DNA of 64,000 nucleotides from Gilliamella sp. App4-10 (GTDB lineage Bacteria; Pseudomonadota; Gammaproteobacteria; Enterobacterales; Orbaceae): NCBI RefSeq assembly GCF_001690495.1, contig NZ_LZGS01000002.1, positions 62,001 through 126,000 on the forward strand, in the 5' to 3' direction. Shown in pieces: positions 1 through 10,695 of this stretch (positions are counted from its first letter, which is position 1; each line of letters begins with the position of its first letter). A model generated the notes under the pieces. The model saw only the letters and a list, made by a program, of their open reading frames with translations. It had not been told where the DNA came from and searched no databases. The position numbers and the translations under genes were made by a program.

Positions 1-582
1 TTGGTAAAGGTATTGGATTAAATCATCAAGCGTAATAATGGAAATAACATCACAATGATAGTTTTGTTTAATTTCTTGAATAGCGGATAGTTCACCACGA
101 CCTTTTTCTTGACGGTCTAGGCAGATGAGTACGCCAGCCAGTTTAGATTGGTTATCTGCTAATATATTCATCGATTCACGAATCGCAGTTCCGGCAGTAA
201 TAACATCATCAACCAGCATAACGCGTTGTTGATAGATCGAACTACCAACTAAGTTACCTCCTTCACCATGGTCTTTGGCTTCTTTGCGGTTAAAGCAGTA
301 AGGCACGTCAACATTATGATGTTCAGAGAGTGCAACAACGGTTGATGAAACAATAGGAATACCTTTATAAGCCGGACCAAAAATGACATCGTATTCTAAA
401 TTAGCATCCATGAGCGCAGCTGCGTAAAAACGACCTAATAAAGCTAGATCTTTACCGGTATTAAACAATCCTGCATTAAAAAAATAGGGGCTTTTACGTC
501 CTGATTTTAAGGTGAATTCACCAAATTTTAATGCTTGCCTATTTAAAGCAAATTCAATAAATTCACTTTTATATGATTTCAT
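1..582 (-). CDS. pyrE: Orotate phosphoribosyltransferase, C-terminus cut by window edge
   Basis: Catalyses orotate + PRPP to OMP, the fifth step of de novo pyrimidine synthesis, in the cytosol. The ORF starts at the ATG at 582 (protein begins [16 protein letters not shown]) and runs off the left edge without a stop, giving 194 codons; the E. coli enzyme has 213 residues, so only the tail is missing. The PRPP-binding signature [13 protein letters not shown] is encoded near 185-225. A GGAG ribosome site lies just after the rph stop, and only 13 bases separate the two genes, so they are very probably co-transcribed. Identity is secure from the signature and the rph neighbour. Confidence 0.96.
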   Translation of the reverse strand, partial: MKSYKSEFIEFALNRQALKFGEFTLKSGRKSPYFFNAGLFNTGKDLALLGRFYAAALMDANLEYDVIFGPAYKGIPIVSSTVVALSEHHNVDVPYCFNRKEAKDHGEGGNLVGSSIYQQRVMLVDDVITAGTAIRESMNILADNQSKLAGVLICLDRQEKGRGELSAIQEIKQNYHCDVISIITLDDLIQYLYQ

Positions 583-595
583 CGATTTTCTCCAA

Positions 596-1312
596 TTACT
601 CTTTTAAGGCCTGTCTTTGAGCATCAATAATGGTTGCAATGCCACTTTTTGCTAGCGCTAACAGTTTTAATAATTCGTCATGACTAAATGGTTCGCCTTC
701 GGCAGTGCCTTGCACTTCAATCATACGTCCATCGTCAGTCATCACAATATTCATATCGGTTTCTGCGTTTGAATCCTCTATATATTCTAGATCACAGACC
801 GCTTGACCATCGACAATACCGACAGAAACAGCAGCAACCAATGATTTAATTGGATTTTGCTTTATTTTACCTTCTTCAACCATTTTGTTGATTGCATCAT
901 TAAGTGCCACACAAGCACCAGTAATTGACGCCGTTCGAGTGCCACCATCGGCTTGAATGACATCGCAATCTAACGTGATGGTGTATTCGCCTAATAATTT
1001 AAGGTCAATCATGGCGCGTAGTGAACGGGCAATAAGGCGTTGAATTTCCATAGTGCGACCGGTTTGTTTGCCTTTAGCCGCTTCGCGCTGGGTGCGTGAA
1101 TGGGTTGCACGCGGTAGCATGCCATATTCAGCCGTTACCCAACCTTGGTTTTGACCTTTTAAAAAACGTGGCACACCTTCATCAATAGTAGCATTACAAA
1201 GTACTTTAGTTTCACCAAATTCAACTAATACAGAACCTTCTGCATGCTTAGTATAATGACGGGTTATTTTGATAGGGCGGACTTGTTCCGCAGATCGACC
1301 AGACGGGCGCAT
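596..1312 (-). CDS. rph: Ribonuclease PH
   Basis: Phosphorolytic 3'-5' exoribonuclease that trims tRNA 3' ends. The protein begins [18 protein letters not shown], as in the E. coli enzyme. I chose the ATG at 1312, with GGAG seven bases upstream, over an in-frame TTG four codons earlier. Family features visible: MLPRATHSR and the arginine-rich [14 protein letters not shown] substrate/phosphate region, [18 protein letters not shown], and the acidic [18 protein letters not shown]. At 238 residues it is full length, unlike the frameshifted rph of E. coli K-12. First gene of an rph-pyrE unit, divergent from yicC. Confidence 0.97.
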   Translation of the reverse strand: MRPSGRSAEQVRPIKITRHYTKHAEGSVLVEFGETKVLCNATIDEGVPRFLKGQNQGWVTAEYGMLPRATHSRTQREAAKGKQTGRTMEIQRLIARSLRAMIDLKLLGEYTITLDCDVIQADGGTRTASITGACVALNDAINKMVEEGKIKQNPIKSLVAAVSVGIVDGQAVCDLEYIEDSNAETDMNIVMTDDGRMIEVQGTAEGEPFSHDELLKLLALAKSGIATIIDAQRQALKE

Positions 1313-1470
1313 GCAATTCTCCAACTGTTACAATTAAAAAATATTTTTGAACTAATTATTTAGGAGGACATCAACAAGATATGGTTGATGTTTAGCCTAA
1401 GCTAAGAGCGTATTATACAGAATATGTGATACAATGCCCAGTAAGTTTTTTACAAATTTAGGAAGCAATT

Positions 1471-2337
1471 ATGATTTCCAGCATGACCGCTTATGCCAGA
1501 AAAGAGTTAAATCAACCTTGGGGAACTGCCTCATGGGAACTCCGTTCAGTTAACCAACGTTATTTAGAAACCTATATTCGCCTACCGGAACAGTTTCGCT
1601 CACTCGAACCGATAATCCGCGAAAGACTGCGCAATCGATTAACTCGAGGCAAAATTGAATGTAATTTACGCTTTGAATTAGATCCCACTGCGCAGAATCA
1701 AGAACTGTCATTAAATCAAGATCTTGCCAAGCAAATTTTAGATGCAGCGACCTGGATTCAAACAACACATCAATCAGGTCAAGTCAACCCGATTGATGTG
1801 TTGCGTTGGCCGGGAGTGTTATCGGCAAAAGAACAAAATCTTGATACTATCTCACAAGAAATTTTAGCGCTGCTTGATTCAGCTATCGACGAATTTATCG
1901 TCGTTCGTGAGCGTGAAGGTAAAGCACTGAGTGATTTAATTGTTAAACGCTTAGAAGCCATTACTGTAGAAATCGATAAGATTCGTGCTTGGATGCCTCA
2001 AATACTTGAGTGGCAAAAAGAACGCTTAAAAAGTAAATTAGCTGAAGCTAATATTGAACTTGATCATTCGCGCTTAGAGCAAGAAATAGTCATGGTTGCT
2101 CAGCGAATTGACGTTGCCGAAGAGCTTGATCGGTTAATGACGCATGTTAAAGAAACTTACTCAATCTTAAAGAAAAACGAAGCTATAGGACGCAGATTAG
2201 ACTTTATGATGCAAGAATTTAATCGAGAATCGAATACTATAGCCTCTAAATCAATTAATGCGGATGTGACTGCTAGCGCTATAGAATTGAAGGTCTTAAT
2301 AGAACAGATTAGAGAACAAGTGCAAAATATTGAATAA
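1471..2337 (+). CDS. yicC: YicC family endoribonuclease
   Basis: YicC/YloC family, described in E. coli as an endoribonuclease acting in RNA turnover. The protein is 288 residues (E. coli 287). It opens with MISSMTAYAR, the conserved N-terminal signature, and ends with the characteristic DFMMQEFNRESNTIASKS and an EQIREQVQNIE tail. The middle is rich in charged helices. A ribosome site (AGGAAG) precedes the ATG. It stands alone on the plus strand, divergent from rph, the same arrangement as in enterobacteria. Function comes from family knowledge. Confidence 0.95.
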   Translation: MISSMTAYARKELNQPWGTASWELRSVNQRYLETYIRLPEQFRSLEPIIRERLRNRLTRGKIECNLRFELDPTAQNQELSLNQDLAKQILDAATWIQTTHQSGQVNPIDVLRWPGVLSAKEQNLDTISQEILALLDSAIDEFIVVREREGKALSDLIVKRLEAITVEIDKIRAWMPQILEWQKERLKSKLAEANIELDHSRLEQEIVMVAQRIDVAEELDRLMTHVKETYSILKKNEAIGRRLDFMMQEFNRESNTIASKSINADVTASAIELKVLIEQIREQVQNIE

Positions 2338-2370
2338 TTTTATTTTTTAAAATTATTTATTAGCACACCC

Positions 2371-2406
2371 CCAATATAAATGTAATAAATTTTGCATTTA
2401 TATTGG
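2371..2406. repeat. Perfect 12-bp inverted repeat downstream of yicC
   Basis: Arms at 2371-2382 and 2395-2406 (CCAATATAAATG and its complement) are perfect and separated by 12 A/T-rich bases. The position, 33 bases after the yicC stop, suggests a transcript-end hairpin for yicC, although the bases after it are only partly T-rich (AATCTTCTTTATC). Confidence 0.5.
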
Positions 2407-2453
2407 AATCTTCTTTATCTTTTTTGTTGCTAATTTAGTCTAATAAAATATTA

Positions 2454-2483
2454 AGGGGCATTTCGCCCCTGTTGATGTAATCT
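2454..2483 (-). terminator. Terminator of the MATE exporter gene
   Basis: Stem AGGGGC/GCCCCT at 2454-2470 with a 5-base loop. Read on the minus strand it follows the exporter stop codon and is followed by TTAATATTTTATT, so it fits a rho-independent terminator for that gene. Confidence 0.6.
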
Positions 2484-2506
2484 ATCTTTGTATTAAGTGA
2501 CCATTA

Positions 2507-3886
2507 TTAATTACAATAATGTCTATTTTTAATAGATTTAAAATACCAATAAAGCACAATACAAGCCGTACCGGTTGATAACAGATCAGCCGTAGGTGCA
2601 GCAGTCCAAACACCATCAAAGCCAAAAAATAATGGCAAAATATAAAGTGCTGGTAATAAGATCAAAATTTGCCTTGAAAGACTTAATAAAATAGAAATTT
2701 TTGCCATGCCTATACATTGGAAAAAGCTCGTTGTCACCATTTGAAAGCCAACAAAAGCAAAAGACAGCGTAGTAAAGCGTAGCGCAATGGCTGATAGGGC
2801 AACAAGATCTTCTTCTGAACTAAATGCACGTACCAATGTATCAGGAATAAAAAATCCAAGCACAAAACCGAGCGAAGTCACCACCGTTGCCACTTTAACC
2901 GCATAAAAAAAGGTATTTTTAACTCGATCATAATTTTTAGCACCATAATTATAACCAATAATGGGTTGCATACCTTGGTTAATACCGATCACAATCATAA
3001 TGACTAACGTTATAAGTCGATTAGCATTAGAAAAAGCGGCAATTGAATCATCGCCCGATACGTTAGCAAGCGGTGCATAACGATTAAGTTGCCAGTTAAT
3101 GAATACTACGACAATTGACGCGGCCATTTGCATTGAAAAAGGCGATAAGCCAATTGATATAACAGATTTTGCAATTGACAGATCAAGCTTAAAGTTGCGG
3201 CGATAAAGCTTGATATTACTATTTTTATTTAAAAAATGCTGCATAACAAAAGCAAAACTGATCATCATGGACAGTGTAGTTGCCAGTGCCGCACCATGCA
3301 TTCCCCAATCTAAGCCAATAATAAAAATTGGCGCCAAAATAATATTGGCAATCACACTGACAAACATAGTCACCATGGCTTTAAAGGGATAACCGCTGGC
3401 ACGCATCATATTGTTATAATTAAACGTGAGCGTTAAAAAGATACTACCAGGTAAAAAAATCTCTAAAAACTCTTTAGCGTAAACATGATTAACAGGGCTT
3501 GAACCAACAAAGTGTAACACTGGATCTACAAAGTAGAGCAATAATGAAAGTGTAATTCCGCTCAATATTGCAGTTAATATAAACGAGGTTCCGGCGACTT
3601 TTTCGGCTTTTTCGTTTTCACCCCGACCTAAAAAAATCGAAATTCGACTGGCTGAACCGATCCCAACTAACATACCAATTGCCGCAGCTAAATTCATTAC
3701 CGGCAAAATAAGACCGGCGGCACTTAATGCCTCGCGCCCGATCCAATGCCCAATAAAAATACCATCAATAATATTATAAAGTGTATTAACAATTGTACCG
3801 ATAATTGCTGGTAACGCATATTGCCAAAATAAAGCGCTAACTTTTTTATGCCCAAAATCATGATAAATATCGTGAGATTTCATCAT
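2507..3886 (-). CDS. MATE family multidrug/Na+ efflux transporter (MepA-like)
   Basis: Inner-membrane exporter of the MATE superfamily: 459 residues and roughly 12 hydrophobic segments in two six-helix halves. The first helix region (LFWQYALPAIIGTIVNTLYN, then IDGIFIGHWIG) is typical of the MepA/DinF branch, as is the loop RISIFLGRGENEKAEK after helix 3 and its counterpart GINQGMQPIIGYNYGA in the second half. Substrates cannot be read from sequence; multidrug or dye efflux is the family norm. The two leading Met codons leave the exact start uncertain by one residue. It stands alone, divergent from yejK. Confidence 0.88.
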   Translation of the reverse strand: MMKSHDIYHDFGHKKVSALFWQYALPAIIGTIVNTLYNIIDGIFIGHWIGREALSAAGLILPVMNLAAAIGMLVGIGSASRISIFLGRGENEKAEKVAGTSFILTAILSGITLSLLLYFVDPVLHFVGSSPVNHVYAKEFLEIFLPGSIFLTLTFNYNNMMRASGYPFKAMVTMFVSVIANIILAPIFIIGLDWGMHGAALATTLSMMISFAFVMQHFLNKNSNIKLYRRNFKLDLSIAKSVISIGLSPFSMQMAASIVVVFINWQLNRYAPLANVSGDDSIAAFSNANRLITLVIMIVIGINQGMQPIIGYNYGAKNYDRVKNTFFYAVKVATVVTSLGFVLGFFIPDTLVRAFSSEEDLVALSAIALRFTTLSFAFVGFQMVTTSFFQCIGMAKISILLSLSRQILILLPALYILPLFFGFDGVWTAAPTADLLSTGTACIVLYWYFKSIKNRHYCN

Positions 3887-4064
3887 ATTTTTTAATTCCC
3901 ACTGTTAGATATTGTTAAAAAGTTTCAGATAAGGTATATGTTTAAGTATAATTTTGCAATTTAGGGACTATTAGTCTATCAGACTTATTAATTGTTGATA
4001 GCACTTTTTTAGCGCTTTGATAAAATAGTCGCTAATTTTTCGCGATCCAAACAGGAATCCCACA

Positions 4065-5069
4065 ATGAGCGTACAATTAGAAAAGATCGTACTACATAAA
4101 TTAATTAGAAAAAGCGATACCGAAATCGAATTACAACTGCGTGAGTCAATGTTAGGTAGTGAGCAAGCAGTTGTTAATCTAATTGAAGATATCAACCGTA
4201 TCTACAACAACAAAAGCAAAGCCTATGGACTATTTAATAGCGACAGTTTATTTGAACAATCACTTAAAGAACTACGCCTTGGCAATCAAAACTTCTTACA
4301 TTTTAGCCAAGAATCCACCAAACAACTGCGCAATGAACTAGCCAAATACCCTTTTGCGGAAGGGGGAACAGTAGTATTTTGCCAGTATCGTTATTTGGCG
4401 GTTGAATACTTGATTATTGCGGTTTTAAATAGTTGTTTAAGTATGCTAGTTAATGAAGACTTAGATATCAGCGAAACACAATACCTAGATATTGATCATG
4501 CCGATATTATTGCCCGTATAGACATCACCGAATGGGAAACCCAAGCCGACTCAAAGCGATATTTGACCTTTCTAAAAGGACGAGTCGGGCGCAAAGTATC
4601 TGACTTTTTTATGGACTATTTAGGTGCAAGTGAGGGATTAGATACAAAAGCGCAAAATAAAACACTGGTTAAAGCGGTTGATGATTACTGCCAAGAAATG
4701 CAATTTGACAAGCAAGACAAAACCAGCGTGCGCGAAAACGTTTACAACTACTGCCAAGCCCAATTACAAGCAGGTGAAGAAATTGAACTGAAAAATTTGG
4801 CCAACGAACTACCTGCCAGTGTTGACAATAACTTTATTGAATTTATTAAAAACAGTGAATATGATTTAGAAGAAACGTTTCCTGTTGATCGTAGTGCACT
4901 GCGTCAGCTTAAAAAATTCTCAGGTAGTGGTGGGGGATTAACATTAAGCTTCGATTCGAATTTATTAGGTGAGCGCATTAAGTGGGATCCGCAAACTGAT
5001 TCTCTAGTGATTAAAGGGATTCCACCTAATTTACGTGATCAGCTACAACGCAATAGCGGTTCCAACTAA
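4065..5069 (+). CDS. yejK: Nucleoid-associated protein YejK (NdpA family)
   Basis: YejK/NdpA proteins are found in the nucleoid; their biochemical role is poorly defined. The 334-residue length matches E. coli (335). The N-terminus [16 protein letters not shown] and the C-terminal block [18 protein letters not shown] are family hallmarks. It is followed after 31 bases by nfo, so the two may be co-transcribed, an arrangement I do not recall from E. coli. Confidence 0.93.
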   Translation: MSVQLEKIVLHKLIRKSDTEIELQLRESMLGSEQAVVNLIEDINRIYNNKSKAYGLFNSDSLFEQSLKELRLGNQNFLHFSQESTKQLRNELAKYPFAEGGTVVFCQYRYLAVEYLIIAVLNSCLSMLVNEDLDISETQYLDIDHADIIARIDITEWETQADSKRYLTFLKGRVGRKVSDFFMDYLGASEGLDTKAQNKTLVKAVDDYCQEMQFDKQDKTSVRENVYNYCQAQLQAGEEIELKNLANELPASVDNNFIEFIKNSEYDLEETFPVDRSALRQLKKFSGSGGGLTLSFDSNLLGERIKWDPQTDSLVIKGIPPNLRDQLQRNSGSN

Positions 5070-5100
5070 TTATCAACCAACAACGTTATTAGGACAAAAC

Positions 5101-5940
5101 ATGAAATACATTGGTGCACATGTAAGTGCAGCAGGTGGGGTAGATAATGCCCCAATTAACGCTTACCAAATTGGCGCAACCGCATTTGCGCTATTTACCA
5201 AAAATCAACGACAATGGCACGCTAAACCGCTTGAGACCACAGTCATCGACAGCTTCAAAAAGCGTTGTGAAAGGTATGGCTTTACTAGCAAACAGATCTT
5301 ACCGCACGATAGTTACTTAATTAATTTAGGTCATCCAGATCGAGAACAGCTTGAAAAATCTCGCACCGCCTTTTTAGACGAAATGCAACGGTGCGAACAG
5401 CTAGGACTGACATTACTTAATTTTCACCCAGGTAGTGACTTAAAACAGATTTCGGTTGATGAATGTTTAGCACGTATTGCCGAATCGATTAATATCACGC
5501 TTGATAAAACACAAAATGTCGTTGCTGTTATTGAAAATACTGCCGGACAAGGATCTAACTTAGGCTATAAATTTGAACATCTTGCCCAGATCATTGACCA
5601 AGTTGAAGACAAAAGCCGAGTTGGCGTTTGTATTGACACTTGCCACGCCTTTGCTGCTGGCTATGACTTGCGCACTGAAAAAGCTTGCCAAGAGACCTTT
5701 GCCGAATTTGAAAAAATTGTTGGATTCCAATACTTGCGAGGCATGCACTTAAACGATGCTAAAAGTGAATTTGCCAGTCATGTCGATCGCCATCACAGTT
5801 TAGGCAAAGGCAATATTGGTGAAACTGCATTTAAATATATAATGCAAGATCCAAGAATTGACGAAATTCCTCTTATCTTAGAAACCATCGATCCCGATAT
5901 CTGGGCGCAAGAAATAAGCTGGTTAAAGGAGCAATGTTAA
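5101..5940 (+). CDS. nfo: Deoxyribonuclease IV (AP endonuclease)
   Basis: Zinc-dependent AP endonuclease of base-excision repair: cuts 5' of abasic sites and removes 3' blocking groups. I chose the ATG at 5101 because the protein then begins [13 protein letters not shown] as in the family; an earlier in-frame start lies inside yejK. Trinuclear zinc-site motifs are present in order: [57 protein letters not shown] and LILETIDPD. Length is 279 residues (E. coli 285). The gap before it contains a weak AGGA ribosome site. Confidence 0.97.
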   Translation: MKYIGAHVSAAGGVDNAPINAYQIGATAFALFTKNQRQWHAKPLETTVIDSFKKRCERYGFTSKQILPHDSYLINLGHPDREQLEKSRTAFLDEMQRCEQLGLTLLNFHPGSDLKQISVDECLARIAESINITLDKTQNVVAVIENTAGQGSNLGYKFEHLAQIIDQVEDKSRVGVCIDTCHAFAAGYDLRTEKACQETFAEFEKIVGFQYLRGMHLNDAKSEFASHVDRHHSLGKGNIGETAFKYIMQDPRIDEIPLILETIDPDIWAQEISWLKEQC

Positions 5941-6000
5941 TTGCAATAAAAAACTAGTTAGTCATAAAGGCGAATAATAGACAGCGATTTAAAAAATGCT

Positions 6001-8154
6001 CTATGTCGTTTTTGTATCAAGTATGGTAACCAGCTCAATAACCTCGGGCAGAATATCTAAAATTAAAGCCAATTGTTGCATCACTAACAGATCATTATTG
6101 GCTTTCTCATCATCAGTCGAAAGAACCGAAATTGTCTCAATATAATCGGTCACGGACTTTTTAATGGGTTGGTATTCGCCGTCCAACTTTTTATCGCTTA
6201 ACAGATTAATAATATAGACTGACAAATCATCAAACAGATCGAGTGTCTGTTTTGAAATACACTTATCACGGTGGGCACCTAAAGTTGAAAGATAACTAAT
6301 CAACGTATGATTCAGTGTCAATAAACGAAATCCCTGATCAATAGCTGCTGGATTCATATGCGGCTCTTTAGTCATCAAACTAATTAAAGAGGATAAATCC
6401 GCATTACTATCATGCGCTGCTCGTCTTGCTAATCGATATTGCGGATCATTAGTTTTGCCAGACAAATACTGACGCCCAATTAACGCCAAGTAATGGCTAT
6501 CGTCATGACAAACACGATCGACAAGTTTAGGTAGATTTCTAAACTGCCAGTCAGGCCAAATAAAGCTCACTGCAAACCAAGCAATAAAACAACCAATCAA
6601 TGTTGCAATAATGCGCGAAACCGCTACGTCTATACTGCTTTCACCAATCAAACTAAAGCTAAAAAACACCAGTAACGTAATAAACGCCGTAGCATAAGCG
6701 TATTGAGAATTCTTAAATAGAAAAAATAGCCAACCGGTAATAATAATTAACACTAATTGTTCAGGTACGCTTGGAAACAAAAATGTTAACGGAATACCCA
6801 CTGTAATCCCTAAAATAGTGCCTATTACGCGCAATTTTAACCGATGCTTTGTGGTAGAATAGTTAGGCTGGCACACAAATAAGCTGGTTAAAATAATCCA
6901 ATACCCATGTGGTAAATTAGAAAAACAAATGACCATATAACCCACAAAAAATACCACACACATACGAATTGCGTGGCGAAACAGTGCGGACTTAACCGTC
7001 ACATTTCCTTTGATTTTGACAAAAATATCATGAAAACGAGTTAACTCCTCATCAATTAACTGATTATCTTCTTGCGCTTTTGACAAATGCTGCTCGGTAT
7101 CAATATTGGCAAGTAACAGATCGATAGACAGCAAATTTTGATGTAAACTTCTTAGCGCCTTCACCATTATCATATCGGCCTTATTGCTTGCGTGATACTG
7201 ATTAATTGCCTCTTCAAGGTACAAAAAATAACGCGAAAACAACGGATCATGCTGATAAGTTTGATTTAGCTTAATTGCCATTGCCAGTTGTGCACAAGCC
7301 TTAGCTTGTAAATTTAAAATACGTGCAAACCGAAATAAAATATCACTATGCTTAAAATGCACACTCAGCGCCTGATAATGCCCATGCGCCGAACTTGCAC
7401 GTTCATGAATATCTTGCGCCACAAAATAATAGCTAAGCATCTTTCTAATATAAGCTTGTCCACGATAACTCTTTAAGCGATTAAATAGTGAGCGCTTGGT
7501 GTTATTAAAAGCACTAATTAATTGATTATTGCTATCGGTTAACTGCAAAGTTTGCTTTTTAAATCCATCTGACTCATCTGGATCGAACATTGCTGCCTTA
7601 GCATCAAGATATTGAGCCAAATGAATAAAACACATCGATAACGATTGTTGGGTTGTACGAATGGGTTGGATGATAGATTCAATTAACGAAACAACATTAT
7701 ACCAAAGTGCACCAAGCAACAAAAAACAAGGCAAGGTATAATTATCGGTATATAAATTATGCCCAAGCATAGTATAAGCGGCAATCAAAAGTGAGCCAAA
7801 GGCAATTACTCCATAACGTTGCCCAAGCGATCCAAGCATAATAAAAATAAACGTCGAAGATACTAAACCAATAATAAACAATATAGGATAATCAAATAAC
7901 AATTCGACCGAAAACGTCGCAATAGTAAAACAGATCAACGTAAGGACTAAATTAATACAGCGGCTTAATAAACGCGTATCGATCTCGGTCAAACCTGCTG
8001 CTACAACGCCAAGTGTAAGAGGAATCACAAGCGAAGTGTACCCAAAATACCATGGAACCAAAGTCGAACCTGTTAAACTAATTAACATCCGAAGGCTAAA
8101 AAGAAGATTACTACTGTAAAAGACTTTACGTAATGTCAAAGTAAATGCGTGCAC
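6001..8154 (-). CDS. yccS: FUSC-type inner-membrane protein YccS
   Basis: 717 residues, the same length as E. coli YccS. The N-terminal half has about six hydrophobic segments followed by a soluble helical region (roughly residues 170-390); a second six-helix membrane block begins with FRHAIRMCVVFFVGYMV and contains the FUSC-family HGYWIILTSLFVCQPNY motif; a cytosolic tail follows. Related FUSC proteins are linked to efflux of aromatic acids, but YccS has no assigned substrate. Monocistronic, convergent with nfo. Confidence 0.88.
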   Translation of the reverse strand: MHAFTLTLRKVFYSSNLLFSLRMLISLTGSTLVPWYFGYTSLVIPLTLGVVAAGLTEIDTRLLSRCINLVLTLICFTIATFSVELLFDYPILFIIGLVSSTFIFIMLGSLGQRYGVIAFGSLLIAAYTMLGHNLYTDNYTLPCFLLLGALWYNVVSLIESIIQPIRTTQQSLSMCFIHLAQYLDAKAAMFDPDESDGFKKQTLQLTDSNNQLISAFNNTKRSLFNRLKSYRGQAYIRKMLSYYFVAQDIHERASSAHGHYQALSVHFKHSDILFRFARILNLQAKACAQLAMAIKLNQTYQHDPLFSRYFLYLEEAINQYHASNKADMIMVKALRSLHQNLLSIDLLLANIDTEQHLSKAQEDNQLIDEELTRFHDIFVKIKGNVTVKSALFRHAIRMCVVFFVGYMVICFSNLPHGYWIILTSLFVCQPNYSTTKHRLKLRVIGTILGITVGIPLTFLFPSVPEQLVLIIITGWLFFLFKNSQYAYATAFITLLVFFSFSLIGESSIDVAVSRIIATLIGCFIAWFAVSFIWPDWQFRNLPKLVDRVCHDDSHYLALIGRQYLSGKTNDPQYRLARRAAHDSNADLSSLISLMTKEPHMNPAAIDQGFRLLTLNHTLISYLSTLGAHRDKCISKQTLDLFDDLSVYIINLLSDKKLDGEYQPIKKSVTDYIETISVLSTDDEKANNDLLVMQQLALILDILPEVIELVTILDTKTT

Positions 8155-8453
8155 GGTATATGGGTTTTGTGTGAGTTCAAATGATAACCAGTAGGATACT
8201 ATATTGTGGGGATTTGGGGAAGAGTTGTTTATTTTTTAGATATAAAAGATAAATAAAAAATCAAATAAAATCAATAGTAAACCTGAAGTTTTTTGACGTG
8301 TTTTAAGTCCTTTCTAAAAAACTATTTGTTTTTGGCTAGGTTGAGGACGTGGTGACCGTAGCTATTTTGATCTCAAAACTTAAAATGTCCTAAACCAACC
8401 TAACCTAATAACAGCAACCATATGGCTGCTGTTATTTATTGTGTTTTGAGCGG
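8155..8453. other. Intergenic region with repeat-like blocks and a palindrome
   Basis: No credible gene. Two short blocks resemble the dispersed intergenic element described near 48.4 and 58.9 kb: 8263-8295 (AATAAAATCAAT... ACCTGAAGTTTTTTG) and 8382-8408 (TCCTAAACCAACCTAACC). A near-perfect 24-bp palindrome at 8410-8433 lies 20 bases past the pgm stop and could act as its transcript end, although the minus-strand flank is not T-rich. Confidence 0.4.
8410..8433 (-). terminator. 24-bp palindrome after pgm, possible terminator
   Basis: AACAGCAACCAT/ATGGCTGCTGTT pairs over 12 bp with one mismatch on the plus strand (a G-U wobble when read from the minus strand). It lies just downstream of pgm. 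The T-rich flank (ATTTATTGTGTTTTG) is on the plus side, so direction is uncertain. Confidence 0.4.
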
Positions 8454-10091
8454 TTATTTAATCACTTTTGCCACAATTTCTTGCGCTTCTTGTTGAAGTG
8501 TATTTAAATGCTTGTTGCTTATAAAGCTTTCAGCATAAATTTTGTAGGCATCTTCTGTGCCTGAAGGGCGAGCGGCAAACCAGCCATTTTCTGTGATTAC
8601 TTTAAGTCCACCAATTGGCGCATTATTAGCTGGCGCAGTCGTTAGGCATTGGATGATCTTTTCGCCGGCGAGTTTGTCAGTAGTTAATTGACTAGCATCA
8701 AGTTTGGCTAGTTTTTGTTTTTCACTAAACGATGCCGGTGCTTGAATTCGTCCATAATAAGAAACCCCAAATTTAGCTTCGAGTTCTTGATACTGTTCTT
8801 GTGGGTTTTTACCTAATTTAGCTGTCATCTCGGCAGCAAGTAGGCATAAAATAATACCGTCTTTATCGGTTGTCCAAACTTTGCCGTTAGTTCTTAAAAA
8901 CGATGCGCCTGCGCTTTCTTCGCCTGCAAAACCAAGTTTGCCGTGGTAAAGCCCATCGGCATACCATTTAAAGCCAACTGGGTATTCTAGGTACTGTTTG
9001 TTCAAGCTATTTGCCACGCGGTCAATCATCGAGCTTGTGACAAGCGTTTTACCAATCGCGATATTTTTGTGCCATTGTGGACGGTTTTGGAACAAGTAAT
9101 TAACACAGGTTGAAAGATAGGCATTTGGATTCATTAGTCCTTTTGGCGTTACAATGCCATGACGGTCAAAGTCAGTGTCATTGCCAAAAGCCAAATCAAA
9201 TTGATCTTTTAATGTTAATAGCCCTGCCATCGCCCAACGGCTTGAGCAGTCCATGCGAATCACTTCGTCATGATCTAGATGCATAAAGCTGAAGGTTGGA
9301 TCGACATTATTATTGACAATATCAAGGTTAATACCATATTTTTCGGCAATTCGTGGCCAGTAAGTAATGCCTGCACCACCGAGTGGATCAACTCCAATTT
9401 TGATCGATGATGATTTGATAAGCGACAGATCTAAGATGCTTTCAAGATCATTAATATAATCGGTCTCGTATTCTTTATTGTGGATATAATTTGAATTTAT
9501 AGCCTTATCTAAGGTAATGCGTTTCACATCATTTAATTTGTTTTTTAGTAGTTCGTTAGCGCGGTTTTCAATTTGTTTGGTGATGTTTGTATCCGCAGGT
9601 CCGCCATTGATAGGGTTATATTTTATACCACCATCTTCTGGTGGGTTATGCGATGGAGTGATTACAATGCCATCTGCCAGTTGTGATTGTTTGCCCTGAT
9701 TATAGGTCAAAATAGCATGCGAAATGACAGGCGTTGGTGTATAGCCCCAATCATGCGCCATAACTACGGTTTGTTGGTTAGCCGCAAACACTTCAAGCAC
9801 TGATTTTAGTGCAAGTTCTGATAGGGAATGGGTGTCTTGTCCAATAAAGCAGGGACCCGTAATATTATTGGTTTTGCGGTATTCGGCAATCGCTTGGGCA
9901 ACGGCTAAGATATGTGCCTCATTAAATGTACCTTTGTTTGAACTCCCTCGATGGCCTGATGTGCCAAAAATAACTAATTGGCTAGCATTATCCGTATCAG
10001 GTTGGATTTGGTAATAATTATTGCGTAATGTTTCAACGTTAATAAGATCCGATGGTTGTGCTAACATTCCTGCGCGGTTTTGCTTGGCCAT
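8454..10091 (-). CDS. pgm: Phosphoglucomutase
   Basis: Interconverts glucose-1-phosphate and glucose-6-phosphate for glycogen and UDP-glucose metabolism. 545 residues (E. coli 546). Alpha-D-phosphohexomutase landmarks in order: FGTSGHRG near residue 43; the catalytic serine loop [17 protein letters not shown]; the metal loop [11 protein letters not shown]; the sugar-specificity loop [12 protein letters not shown]; and the phosphate-binding [15 protein letters not shown] near the C-terminus. Downstream of seqA on the same strand, as in E. coli. Confidence 0.97.
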   Translation of the reverse strand: MAKQNRAGMLAQPSDLINVETLRNNYYQIQPDTDNASQLVIFGTSGHRGSSNKGTFNEAHILAVAQAIAEYRKTNNITGPCFIGQDTHSLSELALKSVLEVFAANQQTVVMAHDWGYTPTPVISHAILTYNQGKQSQLADGIVITPSHNPPEDGGIKYNPINGGPADTNITKQIENRANELLKNKLNDVKRITLDKAINSNYIHNKEYETDYINDLESILDLSLIKSSSIKIGVDPLGGAGITYWPRIAEKYGINLDIVNNNVDPTFSFMHLDHDEVIRMDCSSRWAMAGLLTLKDQFDLAFGNDTDFDRHGIVTPKGLMNPNAYLSTCVNYLFQNRPQWHKNIAIGKTLVTSSMIDRVANSLNKQYLEYPVGFKWYADGLYHGKLGFAGEESAGASFLRTNGKVWTTDKDGIILCLLAAEMTAKLGKNPQEQYQELEAKFGVSYYGRIQAPASFSEKQKLAKLDASQLTTDKLAGEKIIQCLTTAPANNAPIGGLKVITENGWFAARPSGTEDAYKIYAESFISNKHLNTLQQEAQEIVAKVIK

Positions 10092-10191
10092 TTTTTACTC
10101 CTTTTTCATAAAATAATATTTTTATACGGCTAAAAACATGAATTGCTTGAGTGAATATCACGTTTTTAGCTTTATATTTTTTATTTAACCG

Positions 10192-10695
10192 TTAAGGTAA
10201 AAAAGCATTGGTGACTTGATTTATCATGGTTTCAGATATACCCATGTCACTCATTATAGATTCAATAATATACAGCTTTCTGGCAGTATTAGTGTTACTA
10301 ATAACCCAATAAGGCGTGCCAATGATTTCGCGGGGCTTAGTGTTTTTGCCAGATGTTTCAAGTAATTGTTTATCTTTGGCCAAATATTGTCGTTTGCTGC
10401 CATGTAATGATGTAGCGGCAATGGCAAAAAGTGCAGGGTTATAATTATACAAAGCACTAAGCAATAATAAAAAGCGACTAATAATGGATTTTTCGTTTGT
10501 GAAGGTGTCACTCGTTAATAAGTCATTAAAAAGGGGATAGTGATTTCCTTTTTGTGCGATAGTTTGTTGTTTTGCCAATGCCGGCTGGTTTATATTCAAT
10601 AAACGTCGTAATATGCTTGATGCATCTTCGCCAATGTGTTTAGTTTGGCCTGCAATAAATTGGTATAATTCTTCGTCTATTTCGATAGTTTTCAT
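10192..10695 (-). CDS. seqA: Replication initiation negative regulator SeqA
   Basis: Binds hemimethylated GATC sites, sequesters oriC after initiation and organises new DNA. The 167-residue protein begins MKTIEIDEELYQFIAGQTKHI, matching the N-terminal oligomerisation ribbon-helix-helix region, and the C-terminal DNA-binding domain shows GTPYWVISNTNTARK (E. coli GTPYWVITNTNTGRK). The linker is slightly shorter than in E. coli (181 residues). Same strand as pgm with 100 bases between them. The presence of SeqA implies Dam methylation in this organism. Confidence 0.96.
   Translation of the reverse strand: MKTIEIDEELYQFIAGQTKHIGEDASSILRRLLNINQPALAKQQTIAQKGNHYPLFNDLLTSDTFTNEKSIISRFLLLLSALYNYNPALFAIAATSLHGSKRQYLAKDKQLLETSGKNTKPREIIGTPYWVISNTNTARKLYIIESIMSDMGISETMINQVTNAFLP

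Noticed and set aside
5035-5100. Longer nfo reading frame starting inside yejK
   Set aside because: The family N-terminus [13 protein letters not shown] starts at 5101; upstream residues are not conserved.
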